64,000 bases of DNA from Falsiroseomonas algicola (lineage in GTDB: Bacteria; Pseudomonadota; Alphaproteobacteria; Acetobacterales; Acetobacteraceae). Every line of letters begins with the position of its first letter. Positions within the stretch are counted from its first letter, which is position 1. Below are positions 8,039-17,102 of this stretch, piece by piece. Location of the stretch: the NCBI RefSeq assembly GCF_011040385.1, contig NZ_JAAIKB010000012.1, forward strand, positions 62,001-126,000, written 5' to 3'. Under the pieces are notes generated by a model. That model worked only from the letters and a program-made list of their open reading frames with translations, searched no databases and was not told the origin of the DNA. The position numbers were made by a program, and so were the translations under genes.

Positions 8039-8631
8039 GCCTGGTGCGGCCGCAGCCAGGGCAGCACCTCCGGCGGCGGGCGGAAGGCGGCGAGCTTGTC
8101 GAGCGCCTCCTCCACCGTCGCCGCCTGCATGGCGAGCGGCCGCTGGCCGGGGCGGACGAAGCCCTCCTGCTGCATGAAGTCGAGCGTCTTGAGGAAGGGC
8201 TGCCAGAAGCCCTCGGTGTCCAGGAACACCACGCCCTTGGCCTGGATGCCGAGCTGCGCCCAGGTCAGCGCCTCCACCGCCTCCTCCAGCGTGCCGAAGC
8301 CGCCGGGCAGCACGATGAAGCCGTCCGAGAGGTCGGCCATCATCGCCTTGCGTTCATGCATGGTGTCGACGACATGCATCTCGACCCCGCCGCCATGGCC
8401 GACCTCCCGCTTCAGCAGGCCGTGCGGGATCACGCCGATCACCTCCGCCCCCGCCTGCAGCGCGGCATCGGCGGCGATGCCCATCAGCCCGACCGCGCCG
8501 CCGCCATAGACCAGGCCTAGGCCGCGCTTCGCCACGACACGCCCGAGTTCACGCGCGGCTTCCGCATAGGCCGGCCGCACGCCGGGCATGGAGCCGCAGA
8601 AGACACAGACGCGCTTGAAGGATCCGCTCAT
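8035..8631 (-). CDS. LOG family nucleotide 5'-monophosphate phosphoribohydrolase-like protein
   Basis: This 198-residue Rossmann-fold protein begins with VCVFCGSMPG and has LVYGGGAVGLMG, then MHERKAMM and the hallmark PGGFGTLEEAVE motif. These define the LOG/TIGR00730 family, often mislabelled lysine decarboxylase. Characterised members release bases from cytokinin or other nucleotide monophosphates. It overlaps ribF downstream and the MaoC gene upstream, each by ATGA, so three genes form one unit. The physiological substrate here cannot be read from the sequence. Confidence 0.88.
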   Translation of the reverse strand: MSGSFKRVCVFCGSMPGVRPAYAEAARELGRVVAKRGLGLVYGGGAVGLMGIAADAALQAGAEVIGVIPHGLLKREVGHGGGVEMHVVDTMHERKAMMADLSDGFIVLPGGFGTLEEAVEALTWAQLGIQAKGVVFLDTEGFWQPFLKTLDFMQQEGFVRPGQRPLAMQAATVEEALDKLAAFRPPPEVLPWLRPHQA

Positions 8632-9080
8632 GCCTGCCGCTCCTTCCTCGCGGCGATGGCGGCGCGGGACGGCACGGCGACCAGCGCCTCCCCCTCCAGC
8701 ACCGGGTTGCCCTTCACCAGGCAGACGGTGCGCAGGGTGGCGCGATGCTTCTCGGTGTTCAGGGCGGTGATCTCCACGATGGCGGTGACGGTATCGCCGA
8801 TCCGCACGGGGGCGCGGAAGCGCAATGACTGGGACATGTAGATCGTCCCCGGCCCCGGCAATTGCGTGCCCATGACCTTGGTGATCAGCCCCGCCGCCAG
8901 CATCCCATGGGCGATCCGTTCGCCGAAGATCGAATCCTTCGCGTATTCGGCGTTCAGGTGCATCGGGTTCGTGTCGCCCGTCACCGCGGCGAAGAGCACG
9001 ATGTCGGCTTCCGTGATCGTCTTGCCGAAGGAGGCCTTCTGGCCGACGGCCAGATCCTCGAAGAAGCAGCCTTCCTCCAT
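8628..9080 (-). CDS. MaoC-like (R)-enoyl-CoA hydratase
   Basis: A 150-residue single hot-dog-fold protein. The hydratase 2 motif is visible as ITEADIVLFAAVTGDTNPMHLNAEYA, where the Asp and His of D-x4-H are catalytic, followed by RIAHGMLAAGLI. PhaJ-like members hydrate trans-2-enoyl-CoA to (R)-3-hydroxyacyl-CoA for polyhydroxyalkanoate or fatty acid metabolism. ATG 9080 is chosen because conserved sequence begins directly after it, although the frame is open upstream; no strong ribosome site is seen. It heads the maoC-LOG-ribF unit and is divergent from the M20 peptidase. Confidence 0.87.
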   Translation of the reverse strand: MEEGCFFEDLAVGQKASFGKTITEADIVLFAAVTGDTNPMHLNAEYAKDSIFGERIAHGMLAAGLITKVMGTQLPGPGTIYMSQSLRFRAPVRIGDTVTAIVEITALNTEKHRATLRTVCLVKGNPVLEGEALVAVPSRAAIAARKERQA

Positions 9081-9200
9081 CCGCGCCGTCCCTGGTTGCA
9101 GCGCGCTCCCGTTAGCCCCGGGGACAGGGGTGGGCAAGCATGGACAACCCCCCGCCCGCTTGCGAGAAACCTGCCCCCACCAGCAGACGGACAGGACCAG

Positions 9201-10328
9201 ATGCCCCAGACCCAGCTTGGCACCGCGGAGCAGCTTCTCGCCGAACTCCGGGGCTGGGTGGAGCATGAGACGCCGACCACCGACGCCGCCGCCGTCAACG
9301 GCCTGATGGACCGCTGCGAGGCCGAGCTCCGTGCCGTGGGCGGCGCCATCACCCGGCTGCCCGGCCGCGACGGCTTCGGCGACACGCTGATCTGCCGCAC
9401 CCCCGGCACCGGCGCGCCGGTCGTCGTGGCCGGCCACCTGGACACGGTCTGGGACCATGGGACGCTGGCCGGGCCGATGCCCTTCCGGATCGATGGCGAG
9501 CGTGCCTATGGGCCGGGGATCTACGACATGAAGGCAGGCTCCTTCATGGCCTTCCATTCGGTGCGGGAGATCCTGCGCCAGAAGGTCGCGACGAAGCGCC
9601 CCATCACCCTGCTGCTGACGCCCGATGAGGAAGTCGGCAGCCCGACCAGCCGCGAGCCCATCGAGGAAGCCAGCCGCGGCGCCCGCGCCGTGCTGATCCC
9701 GGAACCCGCCGGTGCCGGCGGCGCCTGCGTCACGGCCCGCAAGGGCGTGGGCCGCTTCGTGGTCGATATCCGCGGCGTCTCCGCCCATGCCGGCGGCAAC
9801 TGGGCGGAGGGGCGCAGCGCCGTCGTCGCGCTGGCGCGGCTGATCCTCAAGGTGCATGGGATGACGGACCTCGATGCCGGCATCACGACGAATGTCGCGC
9901 CGATCTTCGGCGGCACGCGCCCGAACGTGATCCCGCCCGAGGCGGGCTGCGAGATCGACCTGCGCGTGCCGACCATCGCGGAGGGCGGGCGGATGGAGGC
10001 GATGATCCTGGGCCTGGCCGGGGAGAGCGACGGCATCGCCATCACCGTCACCGGCGGCATGAACCGCCCGCCCTTCGCGGAGACGGACGCGATCGTCGAG
10101 CTCTACAACCGCGCGGCCGCCTTCGCGCAGCAGCATGGCTATGCGCTGCCGACGCAGCATCGCGGCGGCGGCTCGGATGGCAACTTCACCGCGGCACTCG
10201 GCATCCCGACGCTGGATGGCCTCGGCTGCACCGGCGCCGGCGCCCATGCGCCGCATGAGCACATCCTCTGGCGCGACCTGGCGCCGCGCTGCGCGACCTT
10301 GTGTGGCCTGCTGGAGACGATCGACTGA
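9201..10328 (+). CDS. M20 family metallopeptidase (carboxypeptidase G2/ArgE-like)
   Basis: The 375-residue protein has the di-zinc ligand set of M20 enzymes: VAGHLDTVW (His, Asp), [11 protein letters not shown] (bridging Asp), TPDEEVGS (catalytic and ligand Glu), PEPAG, and a C-terminal GAHAPHEHI (His). The dimerisation domain begins at the [16 protein letters not shown] segment. The family removes C-terminal glutamate or deacylates amino acids; the pattern is closest to glutamate carboxypeptidase. No signal peptide is seen. ATG 9201 follows an AGGA site. Confidence 0.88.
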   Translation: MPQTQLGTAEQLLAELRGWVEHETPTTDAAAVNGLMDRCEAELRAVGGAITRLPGRDGFGDTLICRTPGTGAPVVVAGHLDTVWDHGTLAGPMPFRIDGERAYGPGIYDMKAGSFMAFHSVREILRQKVATKRPITLLLTPDEEVGSPTSREPIEEASRGARAVLIPEPAGAGGACVTARKGVGRFVVDIRGVSAHAGGNWAEGRSAVVALARLILKVHGMTDLDAGITTNVAPIFGGTRPNVIPPEAGCEIDLRVPTIAEGGRMEAMILGLAGESDGIAITVTGGMNRPPFAETDAIVELYNRAAAFAQQHGYALPTQHRGGGSDGNFTAALGIPTLDGLGCTGAGAHAPHEHILWRDLAPRCATLCGLLETID

Positions 10329-10654
10329 GCGCGATCGCGCTCTACGCCCTGGCGGCGCTGGCGGAGATCGCCGGCTGCTTCGCCGCCTGGGCGGTGCTGC
10401 GGGAAGGGCGCAGCGCCTGGTGGCTGCTGCCGGGGCTGCTGTCCCTCGCGCTCTTCGCCTGGCTGCTGACGCGCATCGACGCCGCCTTCGCCGGCCGCGC
10501 CTTCGCCGCCTATGGCGGCATCTACATCGCGGCCTCGCTCGGCTGGATGTGGGTGGTGGAGGGGGCGCGGCCGGATCGCTGGGACCTGATCGGCCTTGCC
10601 TTCTGCCTGGCCGGCGCCGGCATCATCCTGCCCGCGCCACGCCCCACCGGCTGA
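10301..10654 (+). CDS. YnfA family (UPF0060) small membrane protein
   Basis: About 110 residues with four predicted transmembrane helices. The family's hallmark stretches are present: [50 protein letters not shown] and [19 protein letters not shown]. YnfA proteins are related in size and topology to small multidrug transporters, but their function is not settled. No good ATG lies near the expected start; GTG 10301, overlapping the M20 gene by 28 nt, is used. Start position is therefore uncertain. Confidence 0.85.
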   Translation: MWPAGDDRLSAIALYALAALAEIAGCFAAWAVLREGRSAWWLLPGLLSLALFAWLLTRIDAAFAGRAFAAYGGIYIAASLGWMWVVEGARPDRWDLIGLAFCLAGAGIILPAPRPTG

Positions 10655-10665
10655 GGAATACCGCC

Positions 10666-11346
10666 ATGCCAACCCCCCGCGCCCTGATCGTCGGCACCGG
10701 CCCCGGCTTCTCCGCCAGCCTCGCCCGCAAGCTGGCGGGGGAGGGATACAGCGTCGCCCTTGCCGCCCGGAACACGGACAAGCTTGCGGCGCTGGCCGCC
10801 GAGACCGGCGCGACCCTCCATGCCTGCGACGCCAGCGACCCCGCGGCGGTCGCCGCGCTGTTCGGGAAGCCGGAGGCCGCCGAGGCGGAGGTGGTGCTCT
10901 ACAACGCCAGCTTCCGCGTCCGCGGCCCGACCATCGATCTCGATCCCGAGGATGTCCGCCGCACGATGGAGGTCTGCGCCTTCGGCGCCTTCCTCGTCGC
11001 GCAGCAGGCCGCGCGTCACATGCTGCCGCGCGGCCGGGGCACCATCCTGCTGACCGGTGCCTCCGCCGGGGTGAAGGGCTTCGCGCGGTCGGCCCCCTTC
11101 GCGATGGGGAAGTTCGCGCTGCGCGGGCTGGGCCAGGCGCTGGCGCGGGAACTGCACCCGCAGGGCATCCATGTCGTCCACATCGTCGTCGATGGCGGCA
11201 TCCGCAGCGAACGTCGCCCCGACCCCGGCGCCGATACGCTGATCGACCCCGACGCGATCGCGGAGGCCGCGCTGCACGCCATCCGCCAGCCCCGCAGCGC
11301 CTGGTCCGCCGAGATCGAGCTTCGCCCGTGGGTGGAGACCTTCTGA
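10666..11346 (+). CDS. SDR-family protein with Phe in place of the catalytic Tyr
   Basis: A 226-residue short-chain dehydrogenase fold: nucleotide motif VGTGPGFSASLARKL (TGxxxGxG-like) at the N-terminus, YNAS (NxAG-like) near residue 83, a conserved Ser in LLTGASAG, and FAMGKFALRGL where classical members have YxxxK. Loss of the Tyr hydroxyl predicts altered or no dehydrogenase activity, although this form recurs in a recognisable SDR subgroup. ATG 10666 follows a GAGGA site. Its substrate is unknown. Confidence 0.82.
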   Translation: MPTPRALIVGTGPGFSASLARKLAGEGYSVALAARNTDKLAALAAETGATLHACDASDPAAVAALFGKPEAAEAEVVLYNASFRVRGPTIDLDPEDVRRTMEVCAFGAFLVAQQAARHMLPRGRGTILLTGASAGVKGFARSAPFAMGKFALRGLGQALARELHPQGIHVVHIVVDGGIRSERRPDPGADTLIDPDAIAEAALHAIRQPRSAWSAEIELRPWVETF

Positions 11347-11387
11347 CAACTTCGCTAGCCTTTCCGGCACCAGCAAGGACGCCACCC

Positions 11388-12728
11388 ATGCAGGACGCCC
11401 AGGGCAATGCGCTGACCGTCGAGTCGGAGGAAGCCGCCCGCGCCTTCGACCACGTCATCGCCGGCTTTCTCAACTACCGCTTCGACACCGGCCTGCGCCT
11501 CAAGGCCTTCCGCACGCTCGACCCCACGGCGCCGCTGGGCCAGCTTCTCTCCGGCTACTTCGCCCTCATGGCCTATGACCGCGGCATGGCGCCCCGCGCA
11601 CTGGCCGCCGTCGCGGCCGCGGAGGCGATGCCCGCCAACCCCCGCGAACGCGCCCACATGGCCGCGCTGCGCGAATGGGCGGAAGGCCGGCCCGAAGGCG
11701 CGCTCTCGGCCTGGGAGCGGATCATCGCCGACCACCCCCACGACCTCCTCGCCTTCCGCCTGCACCATTTCTCCGCCTTCTGGATGGGCGAGCCCGGCCG
11801 CATGCGCGCGGCGGTGGAGCGGGTGATGCACCGCTGGTCGGAGGCGATCCCGGGCTATGGCAGCGTCCTCGCCTGCCGCTGCTTCGCGCATGAGGAATGC
11901 GGCGACTACCTGATCGCCGAACAGGCCGGCCGCCAGGCCGTGGCGATGGACCGCGGCGACCTCTGGGCCGCCCATGGCGTGGCGCATGTGCTGGAGATGC
12001 AAGGGAGGCGCACGGAGGGCCTGGACTGGATCCGGGCGCTCGAGCCGAACTGGGACGGCGGCAACAATCTGATGCACCATCTCTGGTGGCACCAGGCCAT
12101 GTTTCACATGGAACGTCGCGAATACGGCGCGGTGCTCGACCTCTACGACACGCGCTTCCGCAACCTTTCCTCCCCGGTCACCCAGGCGCAGCCCGACCTC
12201 TACATCGACATGCAGAACGCGGCCTCCATGCTGTTCCGGCTGCAACTCCGCGGCCTCGATCCCGGCGACCGCTGGACGGAGCTGGCGGAGAAGGCCGAGG
12301 CGCGGATCGGCGACACGCTCTCCGCCTTCACCCAGCCGCACTGGATGATGGCGCTGGTGGCGACCGGCCGCCGCGCCGCCGCGACGCGCCTGCTGGAAGC
12401 GCTGGGGGAAGCGGGCCGCGCGAATACCCACCACGCCGCCATCCTGCGGGAGGCCGCGCTGCCCGCCTGCCAGGCGGTGATGCTGCATGGGGAGGGCCGC
12501 TTCGCCGAGGCCGTGGCGGTGCTGCGCCCGGCGCTGGGCGCGCTGCATCGCCTCGGTGGCAGCCACGCGCAGCAGGACGTGCTGGAACAGCTCTTCCTCG
12601 ACGCTGCCATGAAGGCGGGCAGCGCGGAGGATACGCGGCTTGCCCTGGAACGCGCGGCCGGCCGCTACGCCCTCTCGCCCGCCCGGCGCATCGGCTATGC
12701 GGAGGCGGCGCTGGCGGTGCCGTTCTGA
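11388..12728 (+). CDS. TTC38-like tetratricopeptide repeat protein
   Basis: A 446-residue cytoplasmic protein built of helical repeats, with the TTC38-family segments AALREWAEGRPEGALSAWE, HPHDLLAFRLHHFSAFWMG, DLWAAHGVAHVLEMQGR and NNLMHHLWWHQAMFHMERREY. The family is found from bacteria to mammals and has no established biochemical function. The start is ATG 11388, 41 nt after the SDR gene. The His/Trp-rich centre is the most conserved-looking part. It is followed by a 143-bp leader with tandem hairpins that precedes the molybdenum hydroxylase genes. Confidence 0.85.
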   Translation: MQDAQGNALTVESEEAARAFDHVIAGFLNYRFDTGLRLKAFRTLDPTAPLGQLLSGYFALMAYDRGMAPRALAAVAAAEAMPANPRERAHMAALREWAEGRPEGALSAWERIIADHPHDLLAFRLHHFSAFWMGEPGRMRAAVERVMHRWSEAIPGYGSVLACRCFAHEECGDYLIAEQAGRQAVAMDRGDLWAAHGVAHVLEMQGRRTEGLDWIRALEPNWDGGNNLMHHLWWHQAMFHMERREYGAVLDLYDTRFRNLSSPVTQAQPDLYIDMQNAASMLFRLQLRGLDPGDRWTELAEKAEARIGDTLSAFTQPHWMMALVATGRRAAATRLLEALGEAGRANTHHAAILREAALPACQAVMLHGEGRFAEAVAVLRPALGALHRLGGSHAQQDVLEQLFLDAAMKAGSAEDTRLALERAAGRYALSPARRIGYAEAALAVPF

Positions 12729-12816
12729 TCCCTCGGAACAAGCTTTCTTGACACCCCTCCCACAGCCGGAAGTTGTTGTCGCGCGTCCCGCCCGCTGATA
12801 CGGATTCTTCCAACAC

Positions 12817-12854
12817 GCCGGGATACCTCCCGGCAGCCGGGACATGTTCCCGGC
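12817..12854 (+). promoter_or_regulatory. Tandem hairpins in the leader of the Mo-hydroxylase/sox operon
   Basis: GCCGGG (12817-12822) pairs with CCCGGC (12829-12834) around a 6-nt loop. One base later GCCGGGA (12836-12842) pairs with TCCCGGC (12848-12854) around a 5-nt loop. The arms are identical in sequence, so arms of one hairpin can also pair with the other. The block ends 17 nt before the first start codon. It could be an attenuator-like RNA switch or two tandem operators. It does not look like the known Moco riboswitch. Confidence 0.45.
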
Positions 12855-12871
12855 AAGGCGGGAGAGACGGG

Positions 12872-13336
12872 ATGGCCAAGCTCAACGTGAACGGGCGCGT
12901 GATCGAGGTGCAGGTGGAGGACGACACCCCCCTGCTCTGGGTGCTCCGCGAACAGCTCGAACTCACCGGGACAAAATATGGCTGCGGCATCGCGCAATGC
13001 GGCGCCTGCACCGTGCATGTGGATGGCGTGGCCACGCGGTCCTGCGCCATGCCCGTCTCCGCCTTCGACGAGAACCAGAAGATCGTGACGATCGAGGGCC
13101 TGTCGCCGGACAGCAGCCACCCCATCCAGCAGGCCTGGCTGGCGCTGGACGTGCCGCAATGCGGCTTCTGCCAGTCCGGCATGATCATGGCCGCTGCCGC
13201 CCTGCTGGCGAATACCCCCCGCCCGACGGAGCAGCAGATCCGGGAGGAAGTCACCAACATCTGCCGCTGCGGCACCTACAACCGCGTGCTGGCCGGCATC
13301 CAGCGCGCCGCCGGCACCGCCGGCGCGGCCGGCTGA
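12872..13336 (+). CDS. [2Fe-2S] subunit of a molybdenum hydroxylase (IorA-type)
   Basis: The 154-residue protein carries a plant-type [2Fe-2S] cluster (Cys38, 43, 46 and 58: GCGIAQCGACTV...C) and a C-terminal helical [2Fe-2S] domain (Cys97, 100, 131, 133: CGFCQSG...CRCG). It passes electrons from the molybdenum centre of its partner, the next gene. This is the small subunit of isoquinoline 1-oxidoreductase/aldehyde-dehydrogenase-type enzymes, which lack an FAD subunit. No signal peptide is present; export together with the TAT-tagged partner is expected. Start ATG 12872 follows a GGGAGAG site. Confidence 0.92.
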   Translation: MAKLNVNGRVIEVQVEDDTPLLWVLREQLELTGTKYGCGIAQCGACTVHVDGVATRSCAMPVSAFDENQKIVTIEGLSPDSSHPIQQAWLALDVPQCGFCQSGMIMAAAALLANTPRPTEQQIREEVTNICRCGTYNRVLAGIQRAAGTAGAAG

Positions 13337-13350
13337 GGGGGGTGCGCATC

Positions 13351-15558
13351 ATGAACGCGATCACCAAGCCCTCGCGCCGGGGTGTCCTCGGCACCGCCGT
13401 CGCCGCGGCCGGCGCCTTCACCTTCGGCTTCCGCTTCCCCGCGCCCTCCAAGGCGCTGGCGCAAGGGGCGGCCGCACCGGCCTCGCCGGAGATCAATGCC
13501 TGGGTCGTCGTGAAGCCCGACGACACCGTCATCATCCGCATCGCGCGGTCGGAGATGGGGCAGGGCACGCTGACCGGCCTCGCCCAGATGGTGGCCGAGG
13601 AGCTGGAATGCGACTGGGCCAAGGTCACGACGGAATACCCGACACCGGGCCAGAACCTGGCGCGCGGCCGGATCTGGGGGAACATGTCCACGGGCGGCAG
13701 CCGCGGTATCCGTGACAGCCACGAATACGTCCGCAAGGGCGGCGCCGCGGCGCGCATGATGCTGGTCCAGGCCGCCGCCAATGGCTGGGGCGTCGCGCCC
13801 GGCGAATGCCGTGCGGCCAACAGCGTCATCACCCATACGCCCACCGGCCGCACCACCACCTTCGGCGCCGTCGCCGAGGCCGCCATGCGCCTCACGGCGC
13901 CGGCCGCCGCCGATGTGCCGCTGAAGGACCCGCGCGACTGGAAGCTCATCGGCCAGCCCGTCGCGCGGCTCGACACCCGCGCCAAGCTGAATGGCAGCCA
14001 GGTCTATGGCATGGACCTGAAGCTGCCGGGGATGCTGAACGCCGCCATCCACGCCTGCCCGGTCTTCGGCGGCACCGTCGCCGCGGTGGACAGCGCGGAG
14101 GCCGAGCGCATGCCCGGCGTGAAGCGCGTGCTGCGCGTGGGCGACAATGCCGTCGCCGTCGTCGCCGATACGTGGTGGCGCGCCCATAAGGCGCTGGAGG
14201 CGGTGAAGATCACCTGGAACAACGGGGAGCACGCCAACGCTTCCTCCGCCGCCTTCCGCGACGTGATGATGCAGGCCTTCGACGCGCCCCAGGCAGCGGT
14301 CGGCAACCGCAACGGCGATGCGGCCGCCGCCATCGCGGGCGCCGCGCGCAAGGTGGAGGCCATCTACGGCTATCCCCACCAGAACCACGCCTGCATGGAG
14401 GTGATGAACGCCACCGCCGTCTGGACGCCGGAGCGCTGCGAGGTCTGGACCCCGACCCAGAATGGCGAAGCGGCGCACGCCGCCACCGCCGAGGCCTCCG
14501 GCCTGCCGCCCGCGCGCTGCGAGGTGCACAAGATCCACCTCGGCGGCGGTTTCGGACGTCGCGGCGCGGTGCATGACTGGGTGCGCCAGGTCGTCGCCAT
14601 CGCGAAGGAGATGCCCGGCACGCCGATCAAGCTGATCTGGACGCGGGAGGAGGACATGCTCCAGGGCCGCTTCCACCCCGTGACCATGTGCAAGCTGACC
14701 GCGGGGCTGGACGCGCAGGGCAACCTGACCGGCCTTCAGATGCGCATCAGCGGCCAGTCCATCGTCGCCGGCATCTTCCCGCAGAACATCCGGGATGGCC
14801 GCGACCCCGTAGTCTTCCAGGGGCTGAATGCGGGCGGCGGCGAGGCCGATATCGGCTACAGCTTCCCGAACCTGCTGATCGACCACGCCATGCGCAACCC
14901 GCATGTGCCGCCGGGCTTCTGGCGCGGCGTGAACCTGAACCAGAACGCGATCTACCTCGAATGCTTCCTGGATGAGGTGGCGCATGCGGCGGGGAAGGAT
15001 CCGCTGGAATTCCGCCGGTCCCTGATGGCCAACCACCCGAAGCACCTGGCCGTGCTGAACGCCGTCGCGGAACGCGCGGGCTGGGGCACGCCGGCTGCCG
15101 CCGTCAACGGCCAGGCCGTGCATCGCGGCCTCTGCGTCACCCATGGCTTCGGCGCCTATGTCGCGGCCTGTGCGGAGGTTTCCGTCAGTGATGCCGGGGA
15201 GGTGAAGGTGCATCGCATCATCGCCGCGACGGACCCGGGCCATGCCGTGAACCCGCAGCAGATCGCCGCCCAGGTGGAAGGCAGCTTCGTCTATGGGCTG
15301 TCGGCCGCGCTCTATGGCGAATGCACGGTCAAGGACGGCAGGATCGAGCAGACCAACTTCGACAGCTACCCGGTCATGCGCATGATCGACATGCCGAAGG
15401 TGGAGACGATCGTACTGCCGACGGGCGGCTTCTGGGGCGGCGTCGGGGAGCCGACCATCGCCGTCGCCGCGCCTGCCGTGCTGAACGCGATCTTCGCCGC
15501 CACCGGCAAGCGCATCCGCCAGCTTCCGCTGCAGCAGGCGGATCTGCGCCGGACGTGA
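13351..15558 (+). CDS. Molybdopterin-binding subunit of a periplasmic molybdenum hydroxylase (IorB-type)
   Basis: This 735-residue xanthine-oxidase-family large subunit begins with a TAT signal (SRRGVLGTAVAAAG, cleavage near ALAQG), so the complex acts in the periplasm. Visible cofactor-binding segments are SEMGQGTLTGLAQM, GGGFGRRG, and the C-terminal GGVGEPT containing the active-site Glu. Such two-subunit enzymes oxidise N-heterocycles or aldehydes and hand electrons to a cytochrome c. The next gene is a cytochrome c that starts inside this gene's stop codon. Substrate cannot be assigned. Confidence 0.92.
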   Translation: MNAITKPSRRGVLGTAVAAAGAFTFGFRFPAPSKALAQGAAAPASPEINAWVVVKPDDTVIIRIARSEMGQGTLTGLAQMVAEELECDWAKVTTEYPTPGQNLARGRIWGNMSTGGSRGIRDSHEYVRKGGAAARMMLVQAAANGWGVAPGECRAANSVITHTPTGRTTTFGAVAEAAMRLTAPAAADVPLKDPRDWKLIGQPVARLDTRAKLNGSQVYGMDLKLPGMLNAAIHACPVFGGTVAAVDSAEAERMPGVKRVLRVGDNAVAVVADTWWRAHKALEAVKITWNNGEHANASSAAFRDVMMQAFDAPQAAVGNRNGDAAAAIAGAARKVEAIYGYPHQNHACMEVMNATAVWTPERCEVWTPTQNGEAAHAATAEASGLPPARCEVHKIHLGGGFGRRGAVHDWVRQVVAIAKEMPGTPIKLIWTREEDMLQGRFHPVTMCKLTAGLDAQGNLTGLQMRISGQSIVAGIFPQNIRDGRDPVVFQGLNAGGGEADIGYSFPNLLIDHAMRNPHVPPGFWRGVNLNQNAIYLECFLDEVAHAAGKDPLEFRRSLMANHPKHLAVLNAVAERAGWGTPAAAVNGQAVHRGLCVTHGFGAYVAACAEVSVSDAGEVKVHRIIAATDPGHAVNPQQIAAQVEGSFVYGLSAALYGECTVKDGRIEQTNFDSYPVMRMIDMPKVETIVLPTGGFWGGVGEPTIAVAAPAVLNAIFAATGKRIRQLPLQQADLRRT

Positions 15559-15824
15559 GGGCCTTCGCGCTGGCGCTGCTGATGGCGGCGCCAGCCTTCG
15601 CGGCAGAGGAGGCGCCACCCGGCGCCTCCACCTGCCTCGGCTGCCATTCGCCGGTGCGCGCCGATGCCGCCATCCCCCCGCTGCGCGGGCGGGATGCGGC
15701 GGCGGTCGCGGCGGCGATGCGGGAGTTCCGGGAAGGGACGCGCCCCGCAACGCTGATGGACCGCCTGGCGCGCGGCTTCACCGAGGAAGAGAGCCAGGCC
15801 ATCGCCGCCTGGATCGTGCGATGA
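15555..15824 (+). CDS. Small cytochrome c, SoxE/FccA-like
   Basis: An 89-residue protein with a short signal peptide (LALLMAAPAFA) and one heme motif, CLGCH, near residue 30. A later Met (TLMDRLARGF) can serve as axial ligand. It starts with GTG in a 4-nt GTGA overlap with the molybdenum hydroxylase and ends in an ATGA overlap with soxF. By position it is the cytochrome subunit of a flavocytochrome c sulfide dehydrogenase, but it is equally placed to take electrons from the molybdenum enzyme. Confidence 0.85.
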   Translation: MRAFALALLMAAPAFAAEEAPPGASTCLGCHSPVRADAAIPPLRGRDAAAVAAAMREFREGTRPATLMDRLARGFTEEESQAIAAWIVR

Positions 15825-17059
15825 AGGCCACGCGACGCGCCCTGGCCGCGCTGCTGCTGCCGGCGCCGGTCTTCGCGCAGGCTCGCCCGCGCGTCGTGGT
15901 GGTCGGTGGCGGCTTCGGCGGCGCCACCGCCGCGCGGTCGCTCCACCGCGCCGGCATCGCGACGACGCTGGTCGAGGCCAGCGCCACCTACACCGCCTGC
16001 CCCTTCAGCAACGCCGTCATCGCCGGGCTGCGCGGGATGGCGGCGCAGCGCTTCGGCTATGATGCGCTGCGGGCAGAGGGGATCACTGTCGTGCACCAGC
16101 GCGCCACGGGCGTGGATGCCACGGCCCGGCGCGTGACCCTGGTCGATGGCACCACGCTGCCCTTCGACCGCGCCTTGCTCTCGCCCGGCATCGAGATCCG
16201 CTTCGATGGGTTGCCCGGCTATGACGAAGCGGCCGCCGAGGTCATGCCCCATGCCTGGCAGGCCGGCCCGCAGACGGAACTGCTGGCCGCGCAACTGCGG
16301 GACATGCCGGATGGCGGCACCGTCGTCATGGTCGTGCCCCCCAACCCCTATCGCTGTCCGCCCGGGCCCTACGAGCGGGCCTCCCTCATCGCGCATTTCC
16401 TGAAATCGAGAAAACCGCGGTCGAAGCTGCTGGTGCTGGATGCGAAGGACGTCTTCAGCAAGCAGCGGTTGTTCGAAGCCGCCTGGGCCAGCCTCTATCC
16501 GGACACCCTCGAATACGTGCCCCTCGCCATGGGCGGCCGCGTGACGGAGGTCGATCCGAAGTCGCGCCGCGTCACCACCGATTTCGGCACGCAGGACGGC
16601 GCGGTGGTGAACGTCATTCCGCCCCAGCGCGCGGGCGCCATCGCGCAGCTTGCCGGCGTCGCTGACCGCTCCGGCTGGTGCCCCGTCGATCCCGCCAGCT
16701 TCGAGAGCCGGCTGGTGCCGGGCGTGCATGTGATCGGCGACGCCATCATCGCCGGCGCCATGCCGAAATCCGCCTTCGCCGCGAATGCGCAGGCCCGGGT
16801 CGCCGCCGCGGCGATGGTGGCGCTGCTGGCCGGGCGCGCGGTGCAGGCGCCCAAGCTGCTGAACACCTGCTACAGCCTGGTGGCGCCGGAATACGGCATC
16901 TCCGTCGCGGGCGTGTACCAGCCCGCGAACGGCCTGCTGACGGATGTGTCGGGCGCGGGCGGCACCAGCCCGCTGGAGGCGCCTGCCGGCGTGCGGGCGG
17001 CGGAGGCGCGCTACGCGGAGGATTGGTTCGCGACGATCACGGCTGATGTTTTCGGCTAG
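15821..17059 (+). CDS. soxF: Flavocytochrome c sulfide dehydrogenase, flavoprotein subunit
   Basis: A 412-residue exported flavoprotein (signal about 1-20). It has the Rossmann motif VVVVGGGFGGATAAR at 24-38 and Cys60 in YTACPFSN, the expected site of covalent FAD attachment. Two further cysteines, in NPYRCPPGPYE and LLNTCYSLV, are equivalent to the redox disulfide of FccB. It oxidises sulfide or a related sulfur species in the periplasm and reduces the partner cytochrome. It lies between the soxE-like cytochrome and soxX. Confidence 0.9.
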   Translation: MKATRRALAALLLPAPVFAQARPRVVVVGGGFGGATAARSLHRAGIATTLVEASATYTACPFSNAVIAGLRGMAAQRFGYDALRAEGITVVHQRATGVDATARRVTLVDGTTLPFDRALLSPGIEIRFDGLPGYDEAAAEVMPHAWQAGPQTELLAAQLRDMPDGGTVVMVVPPNPYRCPPGPYERASLIAHFLKSRKPRSKLLVLDAKDVFSKQRLFEAAWASLYPDTLEYVPLAMGGRVTEVDPKSRRVTTDFGTQDGAVVNVIPPQRAGAIAQLAGVADRSGWCPVDPASFESRLVPGVHVIGDAIIAGAMPKSAFAANAQARVAAAAMVALLAGRAVQAPKLLNTCYSLVAPEYGISVAGVYQPANGLLTDVSGAGGTSPLEAPAGVRAAEARYAEDWFATITADVFG

Positions 17060-17075
17060 GGCAAGCGAACTGCAA

Positions 17076-17102
17076 CCCTCTCCCCTCTGTGGGGCGAGAG
17101 GG
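17076..17102 (+). promoter_or_regulatory. Hairpin that covers the soxX ribosome-binding site
   Basis: CCCTCT(17076-17081)+CCCC(17082-17085) pairs with GGGG(17091-17094)+AGAGGG(17097-17102); the loop is TCTGT and a 2-nt CG bulge sits on the right arm. The right arm contains the only Shine-Dalgarno-like sequence (GAGGG), 6 nt before the soxX ATG at 17109. The element resembles intergenic palindromic repeats common in Alphaproteobacteria. It could throttle soxX translation or protect upstream mRNA. Confidence 0.5.

Noticed and set aside
13276-15750. Long minus-strand open frame opposite the molybdenum hydroxylase large subunit
   Set aside because: The plus strand encodes a motif-complete IorB-type protein; the antisense product is low-complexity Arg/His/Gly-rich and has no ribosome site.
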